The notes under the pieces: model-generated
The model's database searches: none
What the model was told of the DNA's origin: nothing
What the model saw: only the letters and a program-made list of their open reading frames with translations
Part shown: positions 43,601-54,100 of the stretch, piece by piece
Layout of the letters: every line of letters starts with the position of its first letter
Position numbering within the stretch: the stretch's first letter is position 1
Source of the DNA: Chlorobiota bacterium
GTDB lineage: Bacteria; Bacteroidota; Ignavibacteria; OLB7
DNA length: 64,000 nt
Direction of reading: 5' to 3'
Assembly: GCA_016788565.1 (NCBI GenBank)
Contig: JAEUSP010000019.1
Coordinates: 62,001-126,000, forward strand
Position numbers and translations under genes: made by a program

Positions 43601-46600
43601 ACAACGGTGCTTGCCACGGGAACAGCACAGAACACCTTCTACGTAATGGGGAACGGCTGCACCTTGCCGCTGAAAAACCCAACAAAGGTGAACGAACAGG
43701 GACCATTTGAGTCACGTTGGGCTGGCTACAATTACACGCCAATCCCGGTTGGGCTGATTCCTGGCTTGGATACCTTGTTGATGCAAGGTCGTGTGTACGA
43801 CTTGTTCGACAAAGGTGTTGATATCAACAGTGCTGATTACTCCATTCCACGCATGGCTCCAATCGAGGATTTCTCGGTTGGTATCCCCGATCGCCTGCGC
43901 ACCTTTGGTACGCTGGGTGGCCCCAACAGCCCATACATGGATAAAGTCGTTCGTCGCTTGACCCGCGATCCGTGGATTGCTGACGTTGATGCGATCAACA
44001 ACAGCCTGCAACGCGAATGGGTTGGCGATCACCCAATTGGCTATCCGCTCTTCTTGGAAGCACTGGCCAACTACTTGGGCGATCCGAACACCGATAACAA
44101 CGACCAGTACGCATTGAATCAGACAGTCTTCTTTGTCATCAATGCTGAAACCGGTGAATTCGTTCGTGCAAACCTGAAGCAGATTCGTGAAGGAAGCGAC
44201 CTCTTCCGCTCACGCATCGAATTCGTGCCGGACTCGATTAACCGCGATATCCTGATGCGTCGCGCATTGGAAGGCCGTGCTGGCTTCTCCATTGGTGAGT
44301 TGCACCGCTTGGCTCCACGCTGGTATGTGGAACAAGGCTACAGCTTAGAACATGCACGCCTTGCCGCAGCCAAGTACGAAGACTCGGTTGCAGTGGCTGG
44401 CCGCCGTTATGGTGGTTTGGTTAGCGAGCTTGGTGGCGTGAACTTCCGCTACATCAACCGCGTGAACCCAGTCACGTTTGCCGATGTGTATGGTGGCGAA
44501 CGCTACCACGCACTTCCGGTGTTGACGGGCGACCGTATCTGGGTTGTTAGCCGCACCATGTTGTGGGATGTCAACGAAGACATCACTACAGTTGTGAACA
44601 ACGCTCGCTTTGCTGGTCTGGAATTCCAGATTGACGACGACAACAGCGTTCTTGCACCGATCATCTACGGCGACAAAACCGCTTTGGAATCGAAGCAACC
44701 AGCAGAGCTGCGCAACACACGCTTCTTGATCGAAGATGCCAACTATCCAAGCGATAAAACTGGCCGTATTAAGTCGCAAATCTTCGACATCACGGCAGTT
44801 GACATCAATGGATTCTACGATCCACGCTCCTTCTACTTCCCAGATCGCTACACCGGTCTGGAATATGCTTGGACTCCGTTGGTTGAGTTCCCGAATTCAT
44901 CGCTGGCGGTTCCAAGCACCAACCCAGCCGAAATTCGTTTGGCATCGTGGCTGAAAGCTGATACGGTCTTCCCATCGGCAGTTCATGCAAACGCGATTAC
45001 ACGCGATAGCGCGCACCGTTATGGTTTCGTCCGCTTCTACGGCCAGCCACACAACCCAGACGTAGTGCCGGGTGGTGAGTTGTTCGAGATTCGGGTGACG
45101 AACTATCCGCCAAGCGTCCGCACGGTTGACTCGTTGAAGGGCTTGGTTGCGGATGACACGGTTGCCAAATACATCTATCTCTATCCACCGTACTACAACT
45201 GCCAAGTTTACGATCCACAAACGGCTCGTTACTTGCAGCAGGATACGGTTGATGTGACGGGTGCGGCAACCGCAACCTATCGCTTCCGCATCTTCGTTCA
45301 GGACACACGCCCGAACTTCTTGGGTGATGTGGCCAAGTGCCCAGGTCGCGGCATCTATAATGCCGTTGCACAGGTCACCGATTCGCTCCGTTTCGACTTT
45401 GACATCAACACGGACGATGAGAACGAAGACAACGACGCAGCAACCCGCGATAACTGGAGCTTCCCATACGGACGCACCACGTACGGCTTCCAGTTCACCG
45501 ATCGGAATAGCGGAAACAACTCGAACACGCTTCCGACCGAAAATGATGATGCCAAAGAAATCCGTCCGGTGTGGATGGGTGATGGATACTTACACGACAT
45601 CAATCGTGCACCAGATCAGGGAGCTACGGTGCTTCAGACTGGTAATGTGATTGTGCGTATGACAGAGGTTGTTGCTTTGAACTTGCTGAAAAACCCAGCA
45701 CAGTCGAACAACCTGTACAACACCGACACGATCTTCACGATTGTGGCGAACGACGGACACACTGGCCAAAACCAGCGCAACGTTCGGGTGTATGTGAATA
45801 TCGCTCCATCACTGGTTGCACAAACGCTGCCAGGTGCTAAGGAAGATATTGACTACAACCCAACGCTGTTGGATTCCAACAAGCGGATTAAAGCTGAAGA
45901 CCTGAACAAGGGTGATCGTGTTCGGTTCACGCTCGTCTATCGCGACGATGCACTGAACCCAGCAGACCTGCGTACAGGTGGACAGACGTTAGATAAGAAT
46001 GGTGCGCCAATCCAGCACACCTCAACAATCGCCTTCGTGCGTCGCGACCCATGCTACTTTGAAGCAGGTGTCTATAACGCACCGAAGACAACACCAAGCT
46101 GGTTAAAGATCAACCCAATCTCAGGTATTCTGTACGGTACGCCGGGCTTGAACGATGCTCCGCATCTTTCCACCAACCCGAACTTCCCGCCACAGTTTGG
46201 CCCAGATACGGTGACAGTGATTGCCGAGGACGAGTATGGATTGACCGACGTCGAGACCTACATCTTGGAAGTTGATTCCACGAACCACAAGCCAAAACTG
46301 TTCGGTCGCCCGGCAGTGCAGTGCGTGTTTGCTGGTGAAGCCTACAAGGATAGTCTCTGCGTGCGTGATCGTGACCTCGGTCGTCTAGACCCACGCTTCT
46401 ATGAGGAGTTGAAGCTGCGCGCATACTCCGATGCACCTGCATACCAAGGAGTGACCTTCACGGTGACACCAAACACCATCAAGGGCGCAACAAACGACAC
46501 GAACTGCTTCCAGATTTCGGCGAATATCCCAGCCAACGTTCCGGCTGGCAAGATGCCGATCACCGTTGAGGTGACCGATCTGGGTGGCAATAAGGACTAC

Positions 46601-47524
46601 CTGACGTATGAGATTTCGATCAGCGAAGGTCTGATCTTCAGCGTACCGGTTCGTGTTCAGAACACGAACTTGGGTGAACAGAGCGTGGCTTATCAAGACA
46701 TGATCTTCGGCATGGCACGTAATGCAACTACGGGCGAAGAGCCAAGCGCATACGGCCGTCTTGATTCGCAATACTGCGAGTATGAGATTCCGCCGAAGCC
46801 ACCAACCGACGTGTTCGATGCTCGTTGGACAATCCCGAACGTGAACGGCGTTCAGCGCAACATCTTCCCGCAGAACCCAAGCCCGGGCCAGGGTGAGATT
46901 GCTTGGAAAGCCAGCTACCAAGCCGGACACCAAGACAATAGCAGCCCGAACCTGCCGATTATGATCTGCTGGGCAAAGAAGGATATTGACACAGCAATCC
47001 GTCGCAACGGCGGCTTCAAGCTCCATATCATGGATCTTGGTGGCGGTTCAATCTTCCGCGTGGATATGCAGAACCCAACTGGCCAGGGTGCGAAATTGAC
47101 ACAAGGTATTGTGGTGCAACAACGCGCCAACGGCGATACCATCTGCCTTGTCATCAACTTGACAACGCTGGATGGATTCAAGATCGCCTACGGCTTGACC
47201 TCGGATGCACCAGAAGAGCCGACAACCGGTGGTAGCATGAATCTTACCAAGTACATGCTGGCTCCGAACGCGCCAAACCCATTTGCAGCAACAACGCAAA
47301 TCGGTTTCTACGCGCCGAAGAGTGGATCAGTAACCCTTGATGTGTACAATGTCAATGGCGAATTGGTCAAGACGCTGATTAACGGAACTGTGGATGCAGG
47401 CAACAACACCGTGGAATGGAATGGCACCGACAACAACGGGAAAGCCGTTGCCAGCGGAGCTTATACCTACCGTCTGACAGCAGGCGCAACGGTGCTAAGC
47501 CGGACCATGATCCTGACGAGGTAA
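40661..47524 (+). CDS. Giant T9SS-secreted protein with Pmp-like beta-helix repeats
   Basis: A 2287-residue protein. The start is the ATG at 40661, with AGGAGG 4 bp upstream; the signal peptide is TLLLSAAFVLVGQSVLAQ. From about 41400 to 43170 it carries at least ten GGA[IVM]Y-type repeats (GGAVYISG, GGAMYVND, GGGIYMGK, GGAIYTQR), as in chlamydial polymorphic membrane proteins and other right-handed beta-helices. A long unrecognised middle follows. A putative-Ig-like block is at about 46090-46290 (INPISGILYGTPGLNDAP). It ends with a T9SS type A domain: NAPNPFAATTQIGFYAPKSG, LDVYNVNGELVKTLING and ASGAYTYRLTAG. It is probably surface-exposed or released. Codon use is strongly biased. Confidence 0.9.
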   Translation: MQRLLKTLLLSAAFVLVGQSVLAQTLPIVQVSGRVSQTGLRVFTKDTLYQIAGDYHVAGILLIEPGTTVEFLPNGRLIDSVGGRIIADGDLQATWNRSTPDLTAYPNGFADISFIRDNVFVGGKPEITAPGLSWSNYAPYLFFYYGNYLDRYPSDPNLKNVAYRRDVTRAPIIFRGRPVNKFSREWGHIVILPGADTAVFRNVQFVNFRKDTAAVKTTFFYAPNGANLGGLYNNGQIIAADRLNKQLRTLTTGGGGALTVFSSKTWLLDCRFDSNFARYHGGAVQFLQAPFDSTITDPQYTSFYPMDTNLAARPQHGPFRYPSFDPEDYDHYTHAISTPFGVIPIMTMTDPRVNWVVGPYTPAPPYDMTGIIQYRQTYDDGRQAINKGRVRRVSFRDNRVVVSNFTEDLAGYRDNIDEVPIISNPLSGGVAKNEAYGGAVYISGRRHVTVYWGRAMGDPMDTVVAERNYAVNFQGPVASSQGARGGAMYVNDSTSMVFQLARFENNFTAVPNVPMDDYIQRGRMSQGGGIYMGKTSPQLTVRDVIYFRNNKAGRGGGIYVAAMDNPFGNNILIFDPFLSPNLLGDSVYFIRNIAEYDGGAIYTQRNMTIDARYLTLSDGSGRLVDHRILLDSNAAGLAGGAIVIDNQTNMMKSNARITRALFTNNAAGDSAMASDLRLIKLYDPVNNAANPINPYSVRTYSDSFRLPRIITQHILGGGAIYSRFGNTNFYQAVEFNHNWTKSGNGGAIAMITPVTANRYFLAEGDIAYNFGSNQSVPFNDGPEPSDMRQMTRFLRNYAMKDSLNAELNVDPRYSENMLLDPKRNGTGLGGAIYINDRQPPGPNPGYARTDSVISHRVRMEQNWAWSGAAVYSDNYELRFLLSKSLVAGNRALSDEGRNVDTIENYKTSPAANRTAGTIFYGDISGPLPQQEYHIGANSIYDNDARFLLRLPDVPQGLVGSGRSGVDTLRGNYWGQTEAPITTVLATGTAQNTFYVMGNGCTLPLKNPTKVNEQGPFESRWAGYNYTPIPVGLIPGLDTLLMQGRVYDLFDKGVDINSADYSIPRMAPIEDFSVGIPDRLRTFGTLGGPNSPYMDKVVRRLTRDPWIADVDAINNSLQREWVGDHPIGYPLFLEALANYLGDPNTDNNDQYALNQTVFFVINAETGEFVRANLKQIREGSDLFRSRIEFVPDSINRDILMRRALEGRAGFSIGELHRLAPRWYVEQGYSLEHARLAAAKYEDSVAVAGRRYGGLVSELGGVNFRYINRVNPVTFADVYGGERYHALPVLTGDRIWVVSRTMLWDVNEDITTVVNNARFAGLEFQIDDDNSVLAPIIYGDKTALESKQPAELRNTRFLIEDANYPSDKTGRIKSQIFDITAVDINGFYDPRSFYFPDRYTGLEYAWTPLVEFPNSSLAVPSTNPAEIRLASWLKADTVFPSAVHANAITRDSAHRYGFVRFYGQPHNPDVVPGGELFEIRVTNYPPSVRTVDSLKGLVADDTVAKYIYLYPPYYNCQVYDPQTARYLQQDTVDVTGAATATYRFRIFVQDTRPNFLGDVAKCPGRGIYNAVAQVTDSLRFDFDINTDDENEDNDAATRDNWSFPYGRTTYGFQFTDRNSGNNSNTLPTENDDAKEIRPVWMGDGYLHDINRAPDQGATVLQTGNVIVRMTEVVALNLLKNPAQSNNLYNTDTIFTIVANDGHTGQNQRNVRVYVNIAPSLVAQTLPGAKEDIDYNPTLLDSNKRIKAEDLNKGDRVRFTLVYRDDALNPADLRTGGQTLDKNGAPIQHTSTIAFVRRDPCYFEAGVYNAPKTTPSWLKINPISGILYGTPGLNDAPHLSTNPNFPPQFGPDTVTVIAEDEYGLTDVETYILEVDSTNHKPKLFGRPAVQCVFAGEAYKDSLCVRDRDLGRLDPRFYEELKLRAYSDAPAYQGVTFTVTPNTIKGATNDTNCFQISANIPANVPAGKMPITVEVTDLGGNKDYLTYEISISEGLIFSVPVRVQNTNLGEQSVAYQDMIFGMARNATTGEEPSAYGRLDSQYCEYEIPPKPPTDVFDARWTIPNVNGVQRNIFPQNPSPGQGEIAWKASYQAGHQDNSSPNLPIMICWAKKDIDTAIRRNGGFKLHIMDLGGGSIFRVDMQNPTGQGAKLTQGIVVQQRANGDTICLVINLTTLDGFKIAYGLTSDAPEEPTTGGSMNLTKYMLAPNAPNPFAATTQIGFYAPKSGSVTLDVYNVNGELVKTLINGTVDAGNNTVEWNGTDNNGKAVASGAYTYRLTAGATVLSRTMILTR

Positions 47525-47556
47525 CGACCCCGGCGTAATCTATCAACACTACTGAA

Positions 47557-47586
47557 CAGATGGCGGGCTTCACTGCCCGCCATCTG
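47557..47586. repeat. Perfect 12-bp inverted repeat between two exported-protein genes
   Basis: CAGATGGCGGGC (47557-47568), loop TTCACT, GCCCGCCATCTG (47575-47586), 32 bp after the stop of the giant protein gene. No T-run follows on either strand, so it is more likely a processing or attenuation element than a full terminator. Confidence 0.7.
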
Positions 47587-47666
47587 CCAGTAACCGAAAG
47601 GGGGGTTGATGGGTTGTGAAAGCGAGAAAGAGAACAATGTTAGAAACAGGATATAGGAGAAACAGC

Positions 47667-49736
47667 ATGAAACTGAGTCGAACAATTTTCGGAGTTGCTG
47701 CCGGGGTGGCTCTGTTAGCAGCGGGGGCTGCGCAGACCGCTTGGGCGCAGCACATTGCCGATCAATTCACGATCAGTACTCAAAACGTGCTGTACCAGCC
47801 ACAGGCCGGCAAGGGAATTATCATCCCGCGCAACGCGTTCTTGGATGTGTACAGCAACGTGGTGAATCCTGATGACGGTGTTGCCGGCCCAATCCCCATC
47901 GGATTCCCATTCGAATTCGATAACCAGTTGTTTACCGATGTCTATATCTCGGTAAATGGTTGGCTGAACTTTGAAGGACGCTTTATCACTAGCGACCCAT
48001 ACACACTGTTCAGCGCAAACAATGGTCCAAACTTGACGGTGGCTCCTTACTTTGGTGACCACTATCTGCGTACCCCAGGGTACGACTTGACCGATCCACT
48101 GGGGCGTACTTATACGCCAAGCTATATCCGCTACATCCAAGAGGATGGTGGATTTGATGCCCAGGGGAACCCACTTCAAGATCGCTTTATCGTTGAATGG
48201 GAAAACCTGAATATCAACTACTACTTCGATCCGGTCTATCCGGATGATCCATTCTCGCCAAATCGCCAGCCGCAGGCTCCGTCAATCGCTTCGTTCCAAG
48301 CACACTTGGTGGAAGCTCCATTTAATGAGCCGTCGCGTTCGGGTGATGTTGAATTCCATTACGGACCAGCCGGTACCAGCAGTGGAACCAGTATCGTCAA
48401 GATCAGTGGCGCATCGGTTGGTTTGGAAAGCGCGCCATACGTGCCAAACGGAGCCACATCTTGGATGAACGCCGTTGCTTGGCTAGAAAGTGGGTTTGAC
48501 AATGACAGCTTGCGCAAAAGCACACGCTTAACCGCAAACTGGCCACCATCCGGCTTGCCAGGTCGCATCTTCCTCTTCTCATCGCGCCACGTCCGTCGTA
48601 TCGGCTCGTGGGGTGATGGCGATGCGAATTTGACGCAGTTGGACGTGTTGCTCCCAGGTTCTATCCGTGGGGATCAACGCCGCTTTGTGACCTTTGCAGA
48701 TGTCATCCGCATCTTGCGTCACTCGGCAACGCGTAACTTGGCAAGCACACAAACCAGCACAGTTGATTTTGACTCAGTGTTCGGTCGTCACGGCTTCCAC
48801 GGTGATGTGAACCACAATGGGCGTTTCTACTATTCCTCCAGCAAGTACAACAACAGTGGTGACTCGTTGGATGGGTTTGGGCAGATCGTCTATTACAAGG
48901 TTCTCTTCCCAACCAAAGATGTGAACCCGGCACTCCCCTTCCCACAAGACAACACCTTCAACGGCTTCTTGTTTGATGCCGATGAGTTTGACGCATCGTT
49001 GATTATGACCTACTTGGCCGCCAAGCTGCCAGTGCTTCCGTGGTTGCCAGATACGTTGCCACCATTCACCGGTAAGGCTATGCCAGCCGTGGCTAACAAT
49101 GTTGATCTTCGGATTGGCGGAACGGTGACGGGGAATACTGTAGAAATCCCAGTGCGCTTTAACGGCGTGGTGAACGGAGCGCAAAGCATCGCTTTTGATG
49201 CTGCCCCAGGAACCAAGATTGTGGATATCCGCTTCAACGACCGTACTGACAGCAAGTGGGTAACCGGTTATGCTACGGAAAACCGCGCAGCAATTGCCGC
49301 CACGGGTCACTTCGAACAAGGTGATGTGGTTGCAACCTTGGTTGTGGAAGCTAACCCACAGGGTGATGTGGTCTTCCGTAATGTTCGCTTCAGCGAGAAG
49401 GATAAGGGGTTGTACCGCCTTAGCCCGAACAGCACAGTGGAGACTGGAGCAGCCACGTTAGGCTTGGCGCAAAACACGCCAAACCCATTCACCGCAAACG
49501 CCAAAACTAGCATCAGCTACGCAACTCATGTTGATGGATCTGTGACGCTGCGCGTGTTCGACGTTCTTGGCCGTGAGGTTCGTACGCTTATCAACAGCGA
49601 TGTGAAAGCCGGAACCTACACTACCGAATGGGATGGCCTAAATGCCGAAGGCAAGCAAGTTGAGTCTGGTATCTACTACTACCAAATTCAAGCTGGTGGC
49701 AAAAGCGTAACCCGCTCGATGCAGGTGCAGAAGTAA
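47667..49736 (+). CDS. T9SS-secreted protein with cohesin-like and dockerin-like segments
   Basis: A 689-residue protein. The start is the ATG at 47667, with AGGAGAAAC upstream; the signal peptide is FGVAAGVALLAAGAAQTAWA. The N-terminal half has IPIGFPFEFDNQLFTDVYIS and NGWLNFEG, resembling NIDO/PKD-rich surface proteins. In the middle, FVTFADVIRILRHSATRN, GDVNHNGRFYYSSS and FDADEFDASLIMTYLAAKLP resemble the loops and helices of a dockerin. A cohesin-like block follows (RIGGTVTGNTVEIPVRFNGV). It ends with a T9SS type A domain: QNTPNPFTANAKTSISYATH, LRVFDVLGREVRTLINSDV and SGIYYYQIQAGG. The function is unknown; cell-surface display is likely. Confidence 0.87.
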   Translation: MKLSRTIFGVAAGVALLAAGAAQTAWAQHIADQFTISTQNVLYQPQAGKGIIIPRNAFLDVYSNVVNPDDGVAGPIPIGFPFEFDNQLFTDVYISVNGWLNFEGRFITSDPYTLFSANNGPNLTVAPYFGDHYLRTPGYDLTDPLGRTYTPSYIRYIQEDGGFDAQGNPLQDRFIVEWENLNINYYFDPVYPDDPFSPNRQPQAPSIASFQAHLVEAPFNEPSRSGDVEFHYGPAGTSSGTSIVKISGASVGLESAPYVPNGATSWMNAVAWLESGFDNDSLRKSTRLTANWPPSGLPGRIFLFSSRHVRRIGSWGDGDANLTQLDVLLPGSIRGDQRRFVTFADVIRILRHSATRNLASTQTSTVDFDSVFGRHGFHGDVNHNGRFYYSSSKYNNSGDSLDGFGQIVYYKVLFPTKDVNPALPFPQDNTFNGFLFDADEFDASLIMTYLAAKLPVLPWLPDTLPPFTGKAMPAVANNVDLRIGGTVTGNTVEIPVRFNGVVNGAQSIAFDAAPGTKIVDIRFNDRTDSKWVTGYATENRAAIAATGHFEQGDVVATLVVEANPQGDVVFRNVRFSEKDKGLYRLSPNSTVETGAATLGLAQNTPNPFTANAKTSISYATHVDGSVTLRVFDVLGREVRTLINSDVKAGTYTTEWDGLNAEGKQVESGIYYYQIQAGGKSVTRSMQVQK

Positions 49737-49786
49737 TTACTGCTCTTGTATCATAGCCGAATCTCTGGAATAACCGGTGAGCATAG

Positions 49787-51079
49787 ATGCGATTAGCGAA
49801 GACGATAGTGGCGATGGTGATGCTTGTTGCTTTGTGCTCACCGGTTCTCCGGTCCCAGTCGGTACGTCCATTGACAATCTGGATTGATACAACCACAATC
49901 CACCCATGTGGCCAGAAGAAATTTTTGCTAAAAATCTGGTCAAGCTACCAGAGCGATACGGGGCGCGTAGTTGGGTTCACTAAGGAAGACAGTTTGTTTT
50001 CCGTAACGCTGTCGTTGCAGTGGGATCGTTCGAAATTTGATATCAATCCTAACCCTCCGATATCAGGCCATATTGCTGGGCGCGCATTCCGGCGTACGGT
50101 CACGAAGGATAGCAAGCAGGGGAACTTGTACATCGAGTTCAACGGAATTGATGACAACCTTCAGCTTCGTCCTTTTTTTGGCACCGATATTCCGTTGCTG
50201 ACATTTGAGGCAACGGTCACTTCGCCCGATGTTTTCTCTGGGCTTCATGGTTGGGCCGAAGTGCTTGGCAATTTGACAGTCGAGGCAGCAAAACCATTTG
50301 AATTGGTGGCGCGCCGAGTGGGGTTTGTTCATGTTGAACGAATCCCTCTACCGCAATACACCGCAAAAGCAACACTGCTTTCTGCGAACTTCGATACGCT
50401 ACGGCAAACGACTGTAGCATTGAAGATTGAAAATGTGAAAGATCAAGGGGTGAAAGAGATCGCCTTTACCCTGCGCTCGGATACGGCATGGTATCGCTTT
50501 ATTGATACTGCCACACAAGGAACTATCTATGCTGAGCCTGGATGGAAGGTCCGGCAACTGCAGATCGCTCCCGACTCATTATCTGGATTATTACAGCGAG
50601 ATTCGGCTGTAACTACCGACGGCACCTTGTTGAATGTGGTGCTGCAACGGAGAAGCGATAGCAGCTTCAGCAAAGCGATCATTCTTGAAAAATTCAGTGT
50701 TGATACCGCTTCCTGCATCAGCCGGGCGGATCGTGAGAATGGGGTTGTGAGGGCCGAGCGAATCGTTAAGCCCGACACAACCGATACAACAACAACCGTT
50801 GGTGTTGATGAACAATGGAAGGAATCAACGCCAACTGTACAGATTCTCCAGCACGTTGATAACGATAAAGTTGTAGTGAGAACGGAAGGAATCGCTGCAA
50901 ACAGAGTAATCGTTGTTGACATTTTGGGGCGGCAAATTCCAACAAAAATTCTGGCCAGCCCAGATGCTTGGACAAGAGTCGTTCGATTTGAGGAAGGATT
51001 ACAGAACGGGTGCTACATCATTTCTGTGTTCGACGACTCCAAAAAAAGCGCAAACAATCAGTTCACAGTCATAAAGTAA
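49787..51079 (+). CDS. Exported protein with cohesin-like segment and degenerate T9SS-type tail
   Basis: A 430-residue protein with the signal peptide AKTIVAMVMLVALCSPVLRS. The next about 150 residues (SVTLSLQWDRSKFDINPNPP and GTDIPLLTFEATVTS) have the strand order of cohesin-like beta-sandwiches. The C-terminus has VDILGRQIPTKIL and EEGLQNGCYIISVFDDSK, which resembles the last two strands of T9SS type A domains, but the usual PNP start is not evident. It begins 50 bp after the previous gene and ends 28 bp before the next, so it belongs to the same unit. Confidence 0.78.
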   Translation: MRLAKTIVAMVMLVALCSPVLRSQSVRPLTIWIDTTTIHPCGQKKFLLKIWSSYQSDTGRVVGFTKEDSLFSVTLSLQWDRSKFDINPNPPISGHIAGRAFRRTVTKDSKQGNLYIEFNGIDDNLQLRPFFGTDIPLLTFEATVTSPDVFSGLHGWAEVLGNLTVEAAKPFELVARRVGFVHVERIPLPQYTAKATLLSANFDTLRQTTVALKIENVKDQGVKEIAFTLRSDTAWYRFIDTATQGTIYAEPGWKVRQLQIAPDSLSGLLQRDSAVTTDGTLLNVVLQRRSDSSFSKAIILEKFSVDTASCISRADRENGVVRAERIVKPDTTDTTTTVGVDEQWKESTPTVQILQHVDNDKVVVRTEGIAANRVIVVDILGRQIPTKILASPDAWTRVVRFEEGLQNGCYIISVFDDSKKSANNQFTVIK

Positions 51080-51107
51080 CATCTCTCAAACCAAGGAGAT
51101 ATGATCC

Positions 51108-54100
51108 ATGCGTAAACGTTATTGGTTAGCAGGGATGCAAGCGTTGATGGTCGGAGCCTTGCTCCTCATCTGCGCAGGCCAAAGTCTTGCACAAGGGCTG
51201 GGCAAAAAGCATCTTCCCACAATCACACTACAGAAGTGGACCGGGCCGCCCACGGGTGTTCTGGCACGCGACACGAATTTTGTTTCCGAGCCAGGGCCGG
51301 GGGAAAAGCGATTCCTTCTGCTCCCAGTCTTCATTATGAACTGCTTGGATACATCCAACGATCCAATCAATGGATATCCGGGGGAGCGTATCTACAGCTT
51401 TCGTATGAAGCTCCAGTACAACAGCACCTTGCTTCGTGCAGTTGGTGTCCAAAAGCGTGGTCAATTCCCCAACGACAATGACCTTGTGGTTGCTCGTGAT
51501 TTCAACATGAGCTGGGATATTGATCAGGATGCGGACTATAAACTTGAGACGGTTGGTGGCCCATCGGCATACGGTGAACGCATTATGGTCACTGGTAGCT
51601 CTTCTACAGCACTGCCGTTGCCATTGAAACCAAACGCACCTCCTGGTGCAAAAGGCTGTCAATGGGGTGACACTGCTGTCTTCTTCTACGTCTTGTTCGA
51701 GGTTGTTGGCGATGCACAAGGAAGTACTTCCGGCATCAACACCGACCAGATGATCCTGACCCTTGACTCACTCCGTTGGAATGAATATGCTCCTGGCCGG
51801 GTGACACCTGAAATGGAAGCTCGTGGCTTCGAGAAATTCCAAGAAGGTGTGGCTCCAACACGCATTTTGGATCCAAATACTGGCGAGCCATTTATTCCGA
51901 ACACATACGGAACATCGTACATCTCCATCACGCCGCGTCCACGCATTGACTTGTTGCCAACAAGCCAAGTTGCGCAGATTAACAGCGATCCATCCAACTA
52001 TGAGTTGGTCTTCCCACTGCAAACACAGTACGGGAACCCGAATCGCATCTTCCGCAATATTCTGATGGTGAACGGCGTGCAGGGAACAAAACTCCGCAAT
52101 ATCACTGTCGAGACCGATGCGCCATGGTTGCGCATTGACTCCAACGACGTGGTGAACCCAGGCGTTGGCGGTGGTGGTGACGGTACTGGCCGTGGGCTAT
52201 TCTTCCGCGAGATTGGATTGCAGCAAAACTTCAACGTTGTTGCTAACCCAGCACTGTTGCCAACGGCTGACGGCTCTGGGTATCCAACACCGGGCATCTA
52301 CATCGGCTACATCACGCTTCGCTCGGTTGACGCTTTGAACAGTGCTGTGCGCCTGCGCATCGTGCTGATTGTGAACCGCAATCCGTTGGAGTCTGGCCTT
52401 GACACTAGCTCAGAGCCAACAAGCACCAGAGGTATCCGCTTGATGTTCCGTAACTCGGCACCAAGCCCAGACACCACCTACTTGACCTTTGGCACCGGTA
52501 TTGGCGCAACCGATGCTCCCGACCTGTTGTTTGGTGAAGCAGAAGCCGCAACACCGGGAAGCGTCAATCAGTTCTACGCACGCTTCTTTCCGCCGCTGCT
52601 GGGCGCAGGGTTCAATGGCTTAGTTGATACACGTGGCTTGCCGCCAGTGACAACCAATCCAGCAACTAACCTGCAGAGCTTGGATATTCGCGAGTACCGC
52701 GTGGATACTACCATCGTCTATTGCGTGAAATTCAGCGCAGGTGCGCCACAGAATTATCCAGTAGTGATTGAGTACGATACCCGTGACTTCCCACCAAATG
52801 CGTTGCTCTACCTGCGGGATAATCTGAACGGAACCATTTTCAATTACGATATGCGCGGAACCACAAACGTGGGACCAACCACTCGCACCATCGTGATTCG
52901 CGATCCGAACGTCACTGGGTTCTGCATTGAATACACCTTGCCAAGCGTGATTCAATTCCCAGAAGTTCGCGAGCGTGGCTGGAACTTCGTTTCGTTGCCA
53001 GTGGTTCCTTCCAATCCTACGTCAGGAACGGTGTTCCCGAATATCTCTTCGGGTCGTCCGTTGCTGTTCAATGGTGGTAACGGCTTCCTGCCAATGGACA
53101 CAGTGGCACCAGGCTATGGCTACTTTGTAAAATATGGCGATGTGGTTGACCGCACAGTTTCAGGTGTGGCAGTCAAACGGATAGATCCAACCTTGCCGCT
53201 GTACATTAACGTCAGGCTTAACCTCGGTTGGAATACCGTTGGAGCACTGTCGGTGCCAACCTACGCGGATGACACCTACATGACCTTCCGGCCAATCGGT
53301 TCGGGGCGTTCCCCATCCAGAGTTGGAGAGGTCTATTCGTACACGCCGCAGCGTGGATATGTGCAGACCGCACGCATCCTGCCGGGCCTTGGCTACTGGA
53401 TTAAAGTGGATGGAAGCGGCTACTACATTCTAACCGCACCACCAAGCGAGCTTAACGGCAAGATCGAGCCAAAAATTGCTGACGACTACAAAGTCCTGAA
53501 CCAGCTCCGCATCAGCGATGCCGACCAAAAGGTTAGCACGCTCTACTTCGGACGCAATGGCTCGGTGAGCAACAGTCGCTACGAACTTCCACCGGCTCCG
53601 GGCGAGTCAATGTTCGATGCACGCTTTAGCAACAATGGATTTGTCAGTGCCAGCAAGGAAGCGACCGCATCGCATGTTGTGAGCTTCCAGGGTACCGAGT
53701 ATCCAGTGGTTCTGTCGGTCAATAATGCTGATGTTGAGTACGTTGTCAGCGATGCCCTAACCGGCTACGTTCTTGGCACGTTGAAGCAGGGTGAAGCTGG
53801 TGCAATCCGCATCAACAACCCATTGGTGAAATCAGTGAAGTTGACGGCAGTCGGAACGGCCAGCACCATGCTTGGAGCAGCCTATCCGAACCCAGCCACC
53901 AACACCGCTTCGTTCGAGTTTGCAGTGCCAACCGAGCAACAGGTGACAATCACCTTGATTAATGCTTTGGGTGTTGAGGTGAAGAGTCTCTACAGCGGCG
54001 TTGCAACCGGGCTGAATCGCGTAGAAATCGCCACCGAAGGCTTGGCCGCAGGTGTGTACTTCTACAAGATGACCACCAACGGACGCACCGAAACGCGCCA

